A stretch of 64,000 nucleotides of DNA, taken from contig NC_039361.1 of the NCBI RefSeq assembly GCF_003573695.1, positions 135,068,777 to 135,132,776 on the forward strand, written 5' to 3'. Positions within the stretch are counted from its first letter, which is position 1. Each line of letters starts with the position of its first letter. The notes beneath the pieces were generated by a model that was not told the DNA's origin, did not search any database, and saw nothing but the letters and a program-made list of their open reading frames with translations. This document shows positions 10,407 through 21,832 of this stretch, in pieces. The translations under genes and the position numbers were made by a program. This stretch comes from Papaver somniferum. Lineage: Eukaryota; Streptophyta; Magnoliopsida; Ranunculales; Papaveraceae.

Positions 10407-12887
10407 TGTTAGAGCATTTCTCGCTCGAACTCGCATGCGTCGCTATCTCAAGCATGTTTGTCAATGTTAGTGATCCAAACTATAAGTCTTGATTTCTAGT
10501 CTATCATAGCTAAGACTCGGACTAGATAGAAAGTGTAGTTGGGCTCAAGGACTTCATGGAGATTCATCATACAAGTAGAAGAACTGCTCAAGGAACCAGT
10601 GGGACTTCTCGACAAAAAGGTATGTGAATACTTGAACTTATATGTCACTCAAAAGTCTATCTATTCTATCTCATACTCTTTGAGACAAGAAGTTGTATGC
10701 TATATATATAAACTTGGATTATACACATTTGGAATTTCGAGCCGAGTACACCTCGCCTATCTATATCTCGAAATATGTGTTGGTAAGCTTTTCGCTTCGA
10801 TCAAGTTTATCGTTACCATGTGACGAAAGTTATGATATGTTTCAATCATCTTGAAAATTGCTTTGAGGAGAAATGGTGTAACAACTATATAACATCCTCT
10901 AAGAATATTTTAATGATTGAAATGCGAGTTTAGATTACATAACCAATGGTCGACATAAGCATTGTTGTGGAAACACATTTATGTATAAGTCCTTTTCCTT
11001 TAACAAAAGTTTGCGAACTTTGTTGATCAAGAGAACCAGAAGAATGGCATGAGCCAAGTCCGCGAACTCAGTCCGCGAACTGCCGAAGTTCTCAAACCCG
11101 AGAATTTCTGCTAGAGTTGACAAACTATTTGCGTGAAGCTAAGTCCACGAACTCAGTCCGCGAAACCAGTCCGCTAACCGGCAAAGTTCTCATACCCGAG
11201 AATTTCTGCTGGAGTTTGTAAACTTTACCCGGTAACTTAAGTCCGGGAACCTATTCTGCGAACTTGAGAAGGTTATATATCTGAAGATGATTTCTGAACT
11301 TAAACTTAAAAAGACTAAGGAATGCAGTTTGCAAACCGTGGCTATAAAATTTCATGAAACGATTCAAGTGAATCAAATCAACTTTGCTTCAATTGTGTCT
11401 TGTGTAGTGCATGATATTTCCTTGCAATTGAACAACTTTCTAACTAGTTCATTTGAAGTCATTTGAACTAGTTATGGTGAAGAAGAACATGGTTGATATG
11501 AAATGCTCATATGTCTAACCATTTGGTTAACTACTGTTGAACCAACAAGTGCATACGTTTGGGTACGGTTAACAGACTTAAGCGTGCATTGTCAAGTGTG
11601 TATAACAAGCTAAGTTTTCGATCTAACGGTTGAGAAATATTAGCTTGAATCTAAATCAGGTTTTCATCTAATGGTGAATATTGAATGATTTGTTACTAAG
11701 ATAACATTGATTGCAAATCCTGATTTGAAAGACTATATAAAGGAGACATCTAGTATTGTGCAAAACTGATCCCCACACCTTACGTGTGACACTACTCTGC
11801 GTGCTAGAGTCGATTCTCCTTTAACCTTTGGTTTGCTTCTTCTATAACTAGGTTAACGACTTAAAGACTTCATTGGGATTGTGAAGCCAGACCGATACTA
11901 CTTTTATCGTAGTTGTGTGATCTGATCTTGCATCTTCTATCGTAAGAGTACAATAAGATTGATTGGCTTGAGATTGATATCTCTGATAGGCAAGATATCA
12001 AAAGTAATCTCAAACATCTTCGTCTCATTGTTTGTGATTCCGAAACATCTTGTTTCGCTACCATACGATTAAGATTTTTGTGAGGTGATTGATAACTCTA
12101 GGATGTTCTTCGGGAATATAAGACCGGATTATCAATTGGTTCCTATTCACCTTGATTATTATCAAAAGACGGAACAAAACCTTTAGGGTTTATTTATGGA
12201 AGACAGATTGATCCTTTGACAGACTTGTCTGTGGGAGACAGATTTGTTTATTGTCAAAGCCTGCGATTTTGGGTCGTAGCAACTCTTAGTTGTGGGTTAG
12301 ATCAGCAAAGGGAATCAGGTGCGCAGTATCCTGCTGGGATCAGAGGCGTAGGGAGTACAACTGTACCTTGGATCAGTGGGAGACTGATTGGGTTTCAACT
12401 ACAGTCCAGTCCGAAGTTAGCTTGGAGTAGGATAGTGTCTGTAGCGGCTTAATACAGCGTGTGTTCAATCTGGACTAGGTCCCGGGGTTTTTCTGCATTT
12501 TCGGTTTCCTCGTTAACAAAATTTATGGTGTCTATGTTATTTCAATTTCCACATTATATTGTTTTATCTTTATAATTGAAATAATACAGGTTGTGAGTTA
12601 GATCATCAATTAGAGTAATCCAACCTTTGGTTGTTGATTTTCATTGATTAATCATTGGATATTGGTCTTTGATACCATCCAAGTTATTCCTTGTGTTTGA
12701 TTAAAGACTCGCTGATTTCTATTAGCTCGAGTAAATCAAAACAAGAGAGAGATATTAACTCCTTGAGATACTTTTACCTAGATTGAGTCTGACTATCTAG
12801 TTGATTCTCTAGAAAGTATTTCAGAGTTAGTCCAAACAGATTGCTAAGAGAAATATTGGGTGGTGTTGTTAGACCCCCTCTTTTTCA
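10407..12887 (+). repeat. 3' LTR of element 1
   Basis: TGTTAGAGCATTTCTCGC ... CCCCTCTTTTTCA, about 2481 bp. It keeps the 189 bp missing from the 5' LTR and has a TATA box at 11734-11740. After the end, TTGTATTATAACAAGA resembles a decayed primer site, but it is flanking sequence. Confidence 0.85.
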
Positions 12888-13070
12888 AATTGTATTATAA
12901 CAAGAGCCTATATTGTATACCCCATAAGATCTGATAACTTTTGGTGTTATCAAAAACAATAAAAAGTTGGTACAGCCATATGTATTTCTTAATTTACTTT
13001 TTTTGGTAACAAGATATAAAGCAGAGGAAGAAAACAACCTTTTTTTTTTGGAAATCACATTTCAATTCAT

Positions 13071-13514
13071 TCAAACCCAAATAGTGATTACATGATTGCT
13101 TACAAGATTATCAATATCACCAAAATACAAGATAATCAAAACCCAAGTACAAATGAGGACACCAATTGCAAATACATCGCGAAGAGAAAGAGCCATGCAC
13201 CGCAAAGATATCCAATTTTTGTGACGGTAGTATTTACGAATGTTAGTGTGAACCGGAATCAACTCCGACCATTTGAAATAATTATCTTCTTCAATAAGAG
13301 ATGCTCCAATTAAAATGGGGTAATTTTCCCAAAATCTTGTAGATACAAATGAATCCGGATGGCCTAAATAAGTATTATTCTTAAATGTAGCAGTATCTTT
13401 GATCAGCGCAATGAAGCCTTTTTTTTTTAATTTTTTAATTGTGTAATAAAACATTTTCCTTTTTTTTTCTTCTAAATTTATTAACATTTTATTTTTGGTA
13501 AAACTTGGGACCAT
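13071..13514 (-). CDS. hypothetical protein with one C-terminal membrane segment
   Basis: An intact 147-residue frame. It starts with a Lys-rich stretch from A-rich DNA, followed by an ordered part (HPDSFVSTRFWENYPILIGA, EEDNYFKWSELIPVHTN). Near residues 112-130 is a hydrophobic segment (AIGVLICTWVLIILYF) that could cross a membrane. The low-complexity beginning suggests the true N-terminus may lie in an upstream exon. The arrangement of YYRHKNW, a short linker and a terminal membrane helix loosely recalls the end of plant DUF247 proteins, but this is weak. It lies between LTR element 1 and the gene island, and expression is unknown. Confidence 0.4.
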   Translation of the reverse strand: MVPSFTKNKMLINLEEKKRKMFYYTIKKLKKKGFIALIKDTATFKNNTYLGHPDSFVSTRFWENYPILIGASLIEEDNYFKWSELIPVHTNIRKYYRHKNWISLRCMALSLRDVFAIGVLICTWVLIILYFGDIDNLVSNHVITIWV

Positions 13515-14242
13515 ATTATTTGGAAATATATATATTACCTTAGATAAAAGTGGTTGATTGTTGCTCTTAACAGGGTTACTAATAGGGTTATGGGTGTTAT
13601 CAAACCTTCTAGAGTATTCTCTCCTTCAAAAGAAGTATTCTGTAAATCACCACGCTACTGCTTTTGTCAATCATCATTACGCTACAGTTTCTCATATTTC
13701 ACTTCCACTGATCTATGCAATCATAATGAGTACCTTATTTTTTGTGCGCATGCAAAAGAAGAAGATCTGGGTAGCCATAATGAGTATCTTGTTTCTTTCT
13801 TGGATACATGCAAAAGAAAAGATAGATCTCTTCAGTACTCCTCTTCTTCTGTTTTGCCAATATAGAGAAGATTATTTTTTGTTTCTAAAATGTCTGTCAC
13901 AATCTTTTGGCTTGACCCAAATTTGGTATTGGTGCCAAGATCCCTTGTGGTCCAGTCTTTCCATATATTATTGCTATATTTCTTCCATTTGGTCGTGTCT
14001 AAATTAAAATCTGATAACTATCATAAGGGCTTATGTTTATATAAGGTATATTATGGAAAACTGAATTGTGCGGACTCAACAAGTTAATTAAAATTGATCG
14101 ATTAACAAACAAATATCAAGCAAAGAATTTAAAGAACCAATATTTTTGTAAAACTAAACGAAGCAAAATAATATCAACATCCTCAATATTTATTTTTTTT
14201 AAAAAAAATCAAAATAAATAATTTCGAAAAACAAAAACCACA
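13515..14242. other. AT-rich spacer, no supported gene
   Basis: Overlapping open frames on the plus strand (13554-14087) are hydrophobic, have no domain and are not supported. Poly-T/A tracts occur at 14190-14210. Confidence 0.35.
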
Positions 14243-14569
14243 TTATTCGAAAGTTTCTTTGATAATCTGTTCAACTAAAACCATCGCATCTGGTACTCGT
14301 GTTGCAGCGTTAGAAGGATGTGCTGGAACTTCAAGTACCTTTTACTCTAGAGGTGTCTCCCTGGGTATTTTTAGTGTGCCAGACACAGTTTCACCAACAG
14401 GCTCATTCGAAGGAATGGGAGCATGGACACCATCCATTTCAACAGAAGCAGAAGCAGGAAGAGTAATATTGTCAACATGAGCTTGAACTTCAGCTAACAG
14501 CAGCATGCCAGGAACCTTACACACGCCATCAATAGTTATTGTGATAATTAGCTTTATTGGTACAACCAT
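14243..14569 (-). pseudogene. small gene with IDGV-VPG motif, broken; relative of the 24.2-kb gene
   Basis: Minus-strand ATG at 14569 opens a 75-codon frame (MVVPIKLIITITIDGVCKVP...). The same frame continues past a TAA at about 14342-14344 for another ~32 codons (KVLEVPAHPSNAATRV, LVEQIIKETFE) to a TAA at 14243-14245. The segment KLIITITIDGVCKVPGMLLL matches KLRIIITVDGVTTVPGVPLD of the plus-strand gene at 24236 in order and spacing, followed in both by a Val-Asp-Asn. The two look like diverged copies of one short gene. Function unknown; no domain is recognised. Confidence 0.5.
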
Positions 14570-15820
14570 TATGATGTTGTGGTTTGTACGACATTTTTAA
14601 TAATATATATGTATATATATATATATATATTAAAAAAGCCCTAATTTCTTTAGGTTAGGAGCATTATCTCTAATTACCTAATTTAGTTGTATTCCGCATA
14701 TCACTCTCAAGTAAATAAAACATAACAGTTTCCATATCGATAAATATATGCTCATATATGCGTACAACACCACATTGATTTGAGTAAATTTATGATTTAT
14801 CTTAATACGGAAAAATAGCACGAAAAAATTGCGTAAACACAACACCATGTTAACTGAGTATATATATTCTTTATCAAATTACAATAGATCATAATCATGT
14901 ACTCTTCGCTAATGTGCATGCCTTGGCTACACTCTTGCCAAATATGTAGGTATCTCTCTCTCTCCATGATTTTCCATGCCTAATCTTCTATGAACAAAAT
15001 TCTATTTATGGTGTAATTCCCTCCGTAGTTCATGCCTACTCAAAGCCATGCGCAACAACTTCACATGACCCCTCGTTTACTTATACTCCTAGCCTAATTC
15101 TAGAGTCTCCTAACCGTGGTTAATTCCAATCTAACTGCCACAATGTGCATCTAGCATGGTGTCACACCCCCACGGTCACACCTAGACCTAGCCATGTTAA
15201 AAACCTTGTCATTGTATGACTTAATTAACGTGGATGGTGAATAATTTAGTTTTAACCGAAAAATACCACTCAAACAAAATATAGTTGAAAACCTCCAGCC
15301 AAGCGCTAACCATGCCCAAATTCTATTTTGGCTTTCGATATTTGTCAACACCATAATTACAGATACGATTGGCAATAGAAATATATATTGGGATCATTTT
15401 TTGTCTTTAAAGGATTAATATACTATGGTCATAACCCTAATTTTTAAATTTGCAATGAACACATAAATAGAATGTTGATAAACTGGAATAAAACCATTTT
15501 TGGCACTATAAATCTCACACAAACACGTGAAAATATCCGTTTCTTGTTTGGATCATGAATTTTTAAAGAAGGCCTGCTGATTAAGGATGCGACAATTGGT
15601 CACTTTGTACATTAATTTTAATTCATTTTTTTTTATTTCTCTAGATAAATATTGATTAGTTAATTAATTACTAATCAATACAAAGAGGGTTTATGGAACA
15701 CCAAACGGTGTAATGGTTCGTACACTTCGTATTAAGGGGTACATATTAACCGAATAGAATTTGAAACACCAAAAGACGTGAAAATTCCAGTAGGTGTGTC
15801 GTTTGGGGACACATATTGCA
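14570..15820. other. AT-rich spacer, no gene seen
   Basis: TA microsatellite at 14602-14632. A 74-codon minus-strand frame at 15151-15375 has no recognisable feature and is not called. The end leads into the promoter of F-box copy A. Confidence 0.4.
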
Positions 15821-15831
15821 TCCATTGGATG

Positions 15832-15840
15832 TATATATAA
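15832..15840 (+). promoter_or_regulatory. TATA box, F-box copy A
   Basis: TATATATAA followed by GCTTTACTCGTATCT, about 95 bp upstream of the ATG. The same block precedes copy B (20364) and copy C (22322-22334), so the promoter was duplicated with the genes. Confidence 0.6.
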
Positions 15841-15933
15841 GCTTTACTCGTATCTTCCAGTAGCATTCAACAAAACAGAAATCCTAAATTCTTCTACATT
15901 TAAAAAAATAATAATATTTCACCAGTAATAGTA

Positions 15934-17107
15934 ATGGAAATGTTGCCGGAATTAACTAGCGAGATACTACAGCGCCTCCAAACTGCAGAAGCGTTTTAGC
16001 AAGCAAATGTGTTTGTAAAGAGTGGAATTATGTCCTTGCAGACAAAAGAATTGGACTCCTTTTAGGTTTCACTCAAAAAGTGAGAGAAGAAAAAGTTACG
16101 CAACTCTTCTACAGAGAACAAATTGAGGAGGAAGATAACTATACGATGATGGAAGATTTCTATCAGATGTTATTTGGAAACAATGGTGCCTGGAATATTA
16201 TCCAACCCTATGATGAAAACATATCACACCCAATCGTTGGATCTTGTAACGGTCTGGTATGTTTTTATGTTTCACACCACGGCATACAAGATCCTATTTA
16301 AATTATGCATCCAACACGGGTGAGCACCTCCATCTGCCATAAATATGCGATCCAACACCAACGCCACAAATTAGTTGGGATCCACGATACGTCGTAGGGG
16401 GTTTCGGCTACGGTGAACATACCGGTGAATACAAAGTAGTTCGAATTCAAGTGGGCGGTAAAGTGGACGTACACACACTAGGAGACAACAGGGGATGGAG
16501 GAACATTGGGGAATTTCCTTTTACTTTTCATGAATCAGGTGTGTACGCACATGGTTGCATTTTTTGTATAAATCATTATTCTTATGACAATGATCAGATA
16601 ATATCTTTCAATCTGTACGATGAGACATTCCAGTCACATTATCCACCCCCACATCATATTTATGAGAATGGTGTTTACAGTATTCCAAGACTTGGAATGG
16701 TCTTGTCTGGAGTTCGCCTTTTATTTTACAACCTTCACGATTATTATGATCTCCGAATTGATTTTTGGGCACCCATTTCCGATAATGATATTCATGCACG
16801 GGCATCCGGTGTAGAATGGAATTGGGAACCTAAGAGGAGCATTGTCTTGGATTGGAATTCTTATATGCTTTTCCGACCTTATAAAGTGATAGCCTTGGGA
16901 AAGAACAACGACGTCATATTGCAAAACAACAGATGTTTAGTGCGTTATAATGAACTTACCAGAACTTTGACAGAAATTGCGGAGACAAGGTGGGCAAAGG
17001 TTAGAGTTATTCCTCACATGTGGAGCGCCGTCTCGTTGAGGAATTTTGGTGGAAAATCGGAAACATGTACTGATGATGTCCATGCCACTAACATATTCTG
17101 TGTGTAG
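15934..17107 (+). pseudogene. F-box/FBA protein pseudogene, copy A
   Basis: The intact family member would be a substrate adaptor of an SCF ubiquitin ligase: N-terminal F-box (MEMLPELTSEILQRLQ ... CVCKEWN) binding SKP1, then an F-box-associated (FBA) region (HPIVGSCNGLVCFYVSHH; EYKVVRIQ; SGVYAHGCIF). Read from the ATG at 15934, one lost base near 15993 gives an immediate TAG. The second frame runs to a TAA at 16299, and another lost base near 16318 moves to a third frame that has a TAA where copies B and C read CAA. From 16451 the frame is open to TAG at 17105-17107 (about 218 codons). Of the three copies it is the most diverged from the other two. Confidence 0.8.
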
Positions 17108-17874
17108 TGTTTTTGTTTTTGTTTTGATCAGAGTAATGTAGCATGGTGTTTAATATATATTTTAATAGTACTATTTCTCATCTTTGATTTTTTTCTTATC
17201 TTGTCTAGACTAAAAGTTGTTTTTGAAATTTGAAGAATCGAACTTGGTCTTATTTTGGGTAATAATGGTTGGTATTTTTATTTAATGGAGTTGATGTTTT
17301 TAAACATATTCCCGACGAATTTAGAGGAGGACTTTCTTTTATGGTGGTCAATTTGGTACAGAGGAAGGCATTTCTGTATTCCAGTTGTATTTATGGTTAT
17401 AAATTTTGCGAATCTATAGGGAGACTTTTATGTGTTCATAAAAGTAAATCCGAGAGAGAAAAAGAAAACTGTAAAAAGAAGTGAGAATTTGAGATGCAAA
17501 AGGTATAAGTAATTGAGAGAAAAAACAATAATGATATTCTTGAAAATGCACACGAATGAAAAAGATTTTTGAGAAGTCGAAAAAAAAAATGTTGATTACG
17601 TGACTAATCGGAATTCTTTTTGTAGACGAATTATAGATTGAAACTGGTGTTTGATACCAAAACACAAAACCAGAACATAAACGGGCAAAACAAATTAGAG
17701 ACATGTAACACGTCATTTTAATTTCCAAAATTGTGTTATTACGTCTTTTTTATTAATAAATAACTAATAAATATAAGAAATATTGATCAATAAGAAACCT
17801 ATTTTGTCAATCTAGCCTCTTTTTGAATCATGAACTATAAATTCCACGTCCTAGTCGTTAATATCACGAAGCAA
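17108..17874. other. spacer, no gene seen
   Basis: 3' flank of F-box copy A, AT-rich. Open frames here (17269-17484 plus, 17414-17728 minus) have no domain and look like chance. Confidence 0.35.
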
Positions 17875-18207
17875 TTATTCTTGAAGCCGATCAACTCGTT
17901 CTTGAAGTATATTCACCTGTTGTTGGAGACCAAAATAATCACGATCAAAGGGACAACATCATCTACTTTCCCCATGCACCAATTCCACGCAATGATCATC
18001 GACAGAAAATGCATTAATCTCACGCAAACGCCAATAATCTGCATGCTTCCTCATGAAGATTATGAACACGCCGAGTCTAGGCTGAAGAACTCGTACATCG
18101 TAATCTGATATCTTAAAATCGTCTTCTAGGGTTCTTCTTAATGAATTGTATCTAACAGTTTTAGGACCCATAGCAATAAATTGGTAGCAATATGATGTGC
18201 AGTTCAT
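17875..18207 (-). CDS. hypothetical 82-residue ORF with possible read-on tail
   Basis: ATG at 18207 opens 82 codons (MNCTSYCYQFIAMGPKTV...; DDFKISDYDVRVLQPRLGVF; REINAFSVDDHCVELVHGE) ending in TGA at 17959-17961. The frame stays open after this stop for about 27 more codons ending in a heptad-like LQQQVNILQERVDRLQE before a TAA at 17875-17877. The composition is protein-like and not repetitive. The stop may be a recent mutation, or the tail may be noncoding. The DVRVLQPRLGVFIIF part weakly recalls the DUF4283-like N-terminal region of plant retroelement-derived proteins. Not recognised with confidence. Confidence 0.4.
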
Positions 18208-19306
18208 TCTGATCGAAAAGGAAGAGAGGTTGGTAGCAGGAGAGAAGAAAAGCTCCTTGTATTTGTATTGACAATTAGATATGATGGTCGAAAAAAATTA
18301 GGTTGATTTATTTATTAAGTTCTTTATGTTCATAAACTACATCCGATTAAAAAGGAAATTAGATAAAGATGGAATATTCATTCCATATATATATATCTCA
18401 TTATCTATTTTCTGCCATATTTATATATAGTGATACAGAAATTGAAATATTCGATGTTCTTTATCCAAAAAAATGTAGGGGCTAAAAGAGAGATACATAA
18501 ATTATGGTATCATTAACCCATATTTGTAGTGGTAAATTCATGTTTTGTATTTTATGGATAGTTTCTGTTTTATATTATCAACCAATGCCGCTGTAAATAT
18601 TAAGATGTTGTTAAGATGGGTATTCCAATTCCAGGAGGTCAGCATTAGTGAATTGGTGCATAAGTAGTTGTAATGAGAATCACATCTGGTTTCTGAAATT
18701 CAAATGAAAGCCAGGAAGACCCCTTCCCCTTGATGGACTCTAGTCTTATAGAATCCATTTAATTTCAGCAATCCTTTGTGATTTCAATACAATGTCAAAT
18801 TTGTGTAATAAAATTAGGCGTGATTTTTCCAAGTTTTCAACACAATACTTGTGCTTTCTATATACTCCTATTCAGTTCTTTGGTCATAGATTGAGCTTTA
18901 CAATGCAACCAACAACTCCAACACCATTTAATCATACACAAGAAAACAGTCATCATCAAACAAGAAACTTAATACATTAGACAGACATTAAACAGTCATT
19001 AATTAAGCAACTCCAACACCATTCAGTCATTAAGATTACAAAAAGCATGAAAATAAATCCTAAATCCAAAACATAAATTCCAAAAAATAGAACAAGATTT
19101 AGTCGTCCACAGTCCATATATTCTCATTAGACCACTCTTAATTCCAATTTTTCTCTGTACTTTGATGATACCTATTTCTTCAAAATAGTAACTTGTGTAA
19201 CCATTTGCAGAATCTGTATCATCATTTCCATTAAAGCAACTTAACCCAAAAAATCCACCAGCTATAAGAAAATTGGAATTGGTAGAGCCTTACCTGTTGT
19301 GGGCCA
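18208..19306. other. spacer with a copy of a local repeat
   Basis: No supported gene. Around 18341-18400 lies ATTAAAAAGGAAATTAGATA...ATTCATTCCATAT, which recurs at about 22150, 23943 and 24040 in the flanks of the F-box copies. This marks local duplication. Near 19290, CCTTACCTGTTG on the plus strand is a possible splice donor (CAACAG|GTAAGG) of the minus-strand gene that follows. Confidence 0.4.
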
Positions 19307-19963
19307 TCACTCGGAGTCGTAATCCGACCTTTCCCTATCCGATCGCATATCAGTTTCATAATCAGTCACTATGTTGAGTATGACCTCATTTTCATGTGCT
19401 GTTCGTGATAGGTACGCCTGATACTCATCCTCTACACTGACTTCATTCACAGGGTGGGCTGTATAATCCTTATATTTTCCTGCATAAATTGATGCTCTTC
19501 TATCCCTAATCCTTCTCATTAAAAACACACCTTGTCTCATTTCCCTTTTCTGCAACAACTGCAAAAATTCTTCTGGGTATTCTTCATCTTTTACTTTCTC
19601 TATGATTCTCTTCTTTGTCTCTTCATTTTCTGCCTCATATACTGAGTTTGCATGATAAAACTCATTCCACAACAGACCCATATCATCATCTTGGTTATTG
19701 TTCTGCAAACCTACTTCTTCCTCTTCTCTCATATTCATTGCCTCTTCTTTCTTCTTCTTTTTATTCAATCTTATTGCTTTCGATATATGGCACTTAGCTT
19801 TCTCTAGTTGCTCCAAATCCATTTCACATACTGCTAATTTGAACCCCATCATCACTTCATTTCTCTTCAAGCACTTCTCCTTATCAACTTCTTCCCCTGT
19901 CATTGGGGTCTTTCTTTTTGATGGTTTGGAACCACTTCCTTTTTCTGGGTTATTTGGAGCCAT
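19307..19963 (-). CDS. hypothetical charged protein, intact 218-residue frame
   Basis: The longest undamaged ORF in the gene island. The frame is open from 20107, but the ATG at 19963 (AAAATGGCTCCA, good plant context) is preferred because it begins MAPNNPEKGSGSKPSKRKTP, whereas the upstream part is Lys/Arg-rich leader-like. In order: a basic Ser/Lys N-terminus; a helix-rich centre (MMGFKLAVCEMDLEQLEKAK, HISKAIRLN); an acidic linker; LLWNEFYHANSVYEAENEET; a helical REMRQGVFLMRRIRDRR; and an acidic C-terminus ending DRERSDYDSE. No domain is recognised. The Ser/Lys N-terminus suggests nuclear location, by inference only. It ends in TGA, shortly followed by a GTAAGG that could start an intron in the 3' untranslated region. 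Confidence 0.55.
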   Translation of the reverse strand: MAPNNPEKGSGSKPSKRKTPMTGEEVDKEKCLKRNEVMMGFKLAVCEMDLEQLEKAKCHISKAIRLNKKKKKEEAMNMREEEEVGLQNNNQDDDMGLLWNEFYHANSVYEAENEETKKRIIEKVKDEEYPEEFLQLLQKREMRQGVFLMRRIRDRRASIYAGKYKDYTAHPVNEVSVEDEYQAYLSRTAHENEVILNIVTDYETDMRSDRERSDYDSE

Positions 19964-20363
19964 TTTTATCTCAGAAACTTTTTTTCTTATTCTCCTCTCT
20001 TGGCTTAATTTTCTCTCTGGAAAATGAATATAATCCTTAATTCCTCTTTCACATTTATTATCTTTTTTTTTTGTTTTTCTTCTGAGACCTATTCCCAAGA
20101 GATGCATGCAGCGGTTGAATTCAAAGAAATAATAATACCCTACTAAAATGTCATTCCTTTCATACCTACTTCATGACGTAATGGTTATCCTTTAGATTTT
20201 GTTCCCTTTTAAATAAAAATCCAGTTATAGGTTTAAGATATAACCGCTTATAAGATAAAACGTGCAAATATGCGTTACTTGCCTGCTCATTAAGGACGCG
20301 ACCATTCAAATAAAGCCTGCTCATCAAGGACGCGACCATTCTCCAACAAGTGTATTGGATATC

Positions 20364-20370
20364 TATATAA
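20364..20370 (+). promoter_or_regulatory. TATA box, F-box copy B
   Basis: TATATAA then GCTTTACTCGTATCTGC, the block shared with copies A and C; about 100 bp before the ATG. Confidence 0.6.
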
Positions 20371-20471
20371 GCTTTACTCGTATCTGCTTGAAGAATTCTA
20401 CAATATTAAGAAAATCCTAAATGCTTTTGAGTTTGTTTGTTTTTTGATAATCTTTCATCGGTATAATAGTG

Positions 20472-21642
20472 ATGGATATGTTGCCGGAATTAACTACCGA
20501 GATACTTCAGCGCATCCAAACTGCAGAAAGCATTTTAGCAAGCAAATGTGTATGCAAAGAATGGAATACTATCCTCGGGGACAAAAGAATTGAACTCCTT
20601 TTTGGTGACACACCAAGAATAGGGAAAGAAGTTACTCAACTCTTTTATAGAGAGGAAGATTTCATCCCGATCGCAACAACCAACAATCACGACGCCCCGA
20701 ATGATGGAACCCATGGATATTTGACTAAGTTGCACCCAATAGTTGGATCTTGCAATGGTCTGGTATGTTTTTATGTTTCACACCACGACATACAAGATCC
20801 TGTATATATATATTATGAATCCAGAAACTGGTGAGCACCTACATCTGCCACAACTATGCATCCCAATTACACGAGATCAAGTACTTTCGTGGTATCCACC
20901 ATACAAAGTAGTTGGGGGTTTCGGCTACTGTCAACGTACCAATGAGTACAAGGTAGTTCGAATTCGCGTGGATGGTGAAGTTCAAATACACACTCTAGGA
21001 GACAAGCTAGAGGAACATAGCAGGAAAGATTCCTTATACTTTTCGTAGTTCAGGTGTGTACGCACATGGTTGTATTTTTTGGAAGGATTTTTGTCAGTGG
21101 GATAGTGGCATAGTTTATTTCAATTTGGACACTGAGACATTTCATCAACATTCGCGATCCCCGCATCATATTCCTGGGAGTGAATTCCCATCACTTGGGA
21201 TGGTTATGTTCGGAGTTCGCCTTTTATTTTACTACATCCATGAGGCCTATGATGATGGAATTAATCAGCCCCGGATAGATTTCTGTGCACCCATTTCCAA
21301 AAAAAAAATATTCATGCATGGGCACCTGGCGGCGAATGGAATTGGAATCATAAGATAAGCATTTCCTTGGAAAAGGATGAGGATGAAGGGTGGCCGACCT
21401 ATTACCGATAGCTTTTGGAAAAAAAAAGGACCTCCTATTGTGGCATAATGGGCGTTTATTGCGTTACAATGCACTCACTAGAACTTGGACGGAAATTTGG
21501 GGGGACACTATTGTGGGAAACAAGAAGGGTTGCGATTATTCCTCATATGAGGAGCGCTGTCTCGTTGAAGAATTTTGGTGGACAATCAGAAACATGTACT
21601 CATGATGTCCATGCCAACACATTCCTTGGGTTATCTATGTAG
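20472..21642 (+). pseudogene. F-box/FBA protein pseudogene, copy B
   Basis: The first 121 codons are open: F-box MLPELTTEILQRIQ, then CVCKEWNTILGDKR and GSCNGLVCFYVSHHD. Extra TA repeats near 20805-20815 then shift the frame. The next frame carries IMNPETGEHLHLPQLCIPIT and EYKVVRIRVDGEVQIHTLGD, and a small deletion near 21005 breaks it again. A third frame (YAHGCIFWKDF, FNLDTETFHQ, GMVMFGVRLLFYYIHE) follows. An A9 run near 21300 and a later shift disrupt the end, which finishes FGGQSETCTHDVHAN at TAG 21640-21642. An intact protein would be an SCF-ligase adaptor of about 390 residues. Copy C, 1957 bp downstream, is its closest relative here. Confidence 0.8.
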
Positions 21643-21660
21643 TTTTTTTTCTTGTAGTTG

Positions 21661-21661
21661 T

Positions 21662-21741
<80 letters not shown>

Positions 21742-21832
21742 NNNNNNNNNNNNNNNNNNNNNNNNNNNNNNNNNNNNNNNNNNNNNNNNNNNNNNNNNNN
21801 NNNNNNNNNNNNNNNNNNNNNNNNNNNNNNNN
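21661..21832. repeat. poly-T run (21661-21741) and 91-base assembly gap
   Basis: An unbroken T tract of at least about 80 bases runs into N at 21742-21832, then T resumes. Copy C has a much shorter T run at the same place (about 23617). The true tract length is unknown. After the gap, the end of copy B (CCTTGGGTTATCTATGTAG) is repeated at about 21870. Confidence 0.9.

Larger units (their letters stand above)
2560..12887 (+). mobile_element. LTR element 1: non-autonomous Ty1/copia (Sirevirus-like)
   Basis: Two direct ~2.3-2.5 kb repeats (2560-4855 and 10407-12887) begin TGTTAGAGCAT. The 5' LTR is followed by a PBS matching the end of initiator tRNA-Met, and the 3' LTR is preceded by a purine tract. 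Flanks AACTG (2555-2559) and AATTG (12888-12892) look like a 5-bp target duplication with one change. The interior holds a broken gag with UBN2-type sequence and zinc knuckles, a small second ORF, then about 1.7 kb of noncoding repeats. No protease, integrase or RT/RNase H is visible, so this is a gag-only non-autonomous element, comparable to the TR-GAG class. A solo LTR is nested at 5466-7035. Repeated AGGGGGAG tracts before the 3' LTR are a known Sirevirus trait. Confidence 0.85.

Noticed and set aside
10539..10823. 94-codon frame (and similar frames at 2753 and 12216)
   Set aside because: They lie inside LTRs and are not conserved as open frames between LTR copies.
12888..12905. Second primer site after the 3' LTR of element 1 (TTGTATTATAACAAGA)
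   Set aside because: Only a loose match; AATTG here is better explained as the target-site copy, and no element interior follows.
13554..14087. Overlapping 103- and 149-codon plus-strand frames
   Set aside because: Hydrophobic low-complexity readings of AT-rich DNA without start context or recognisable domain.
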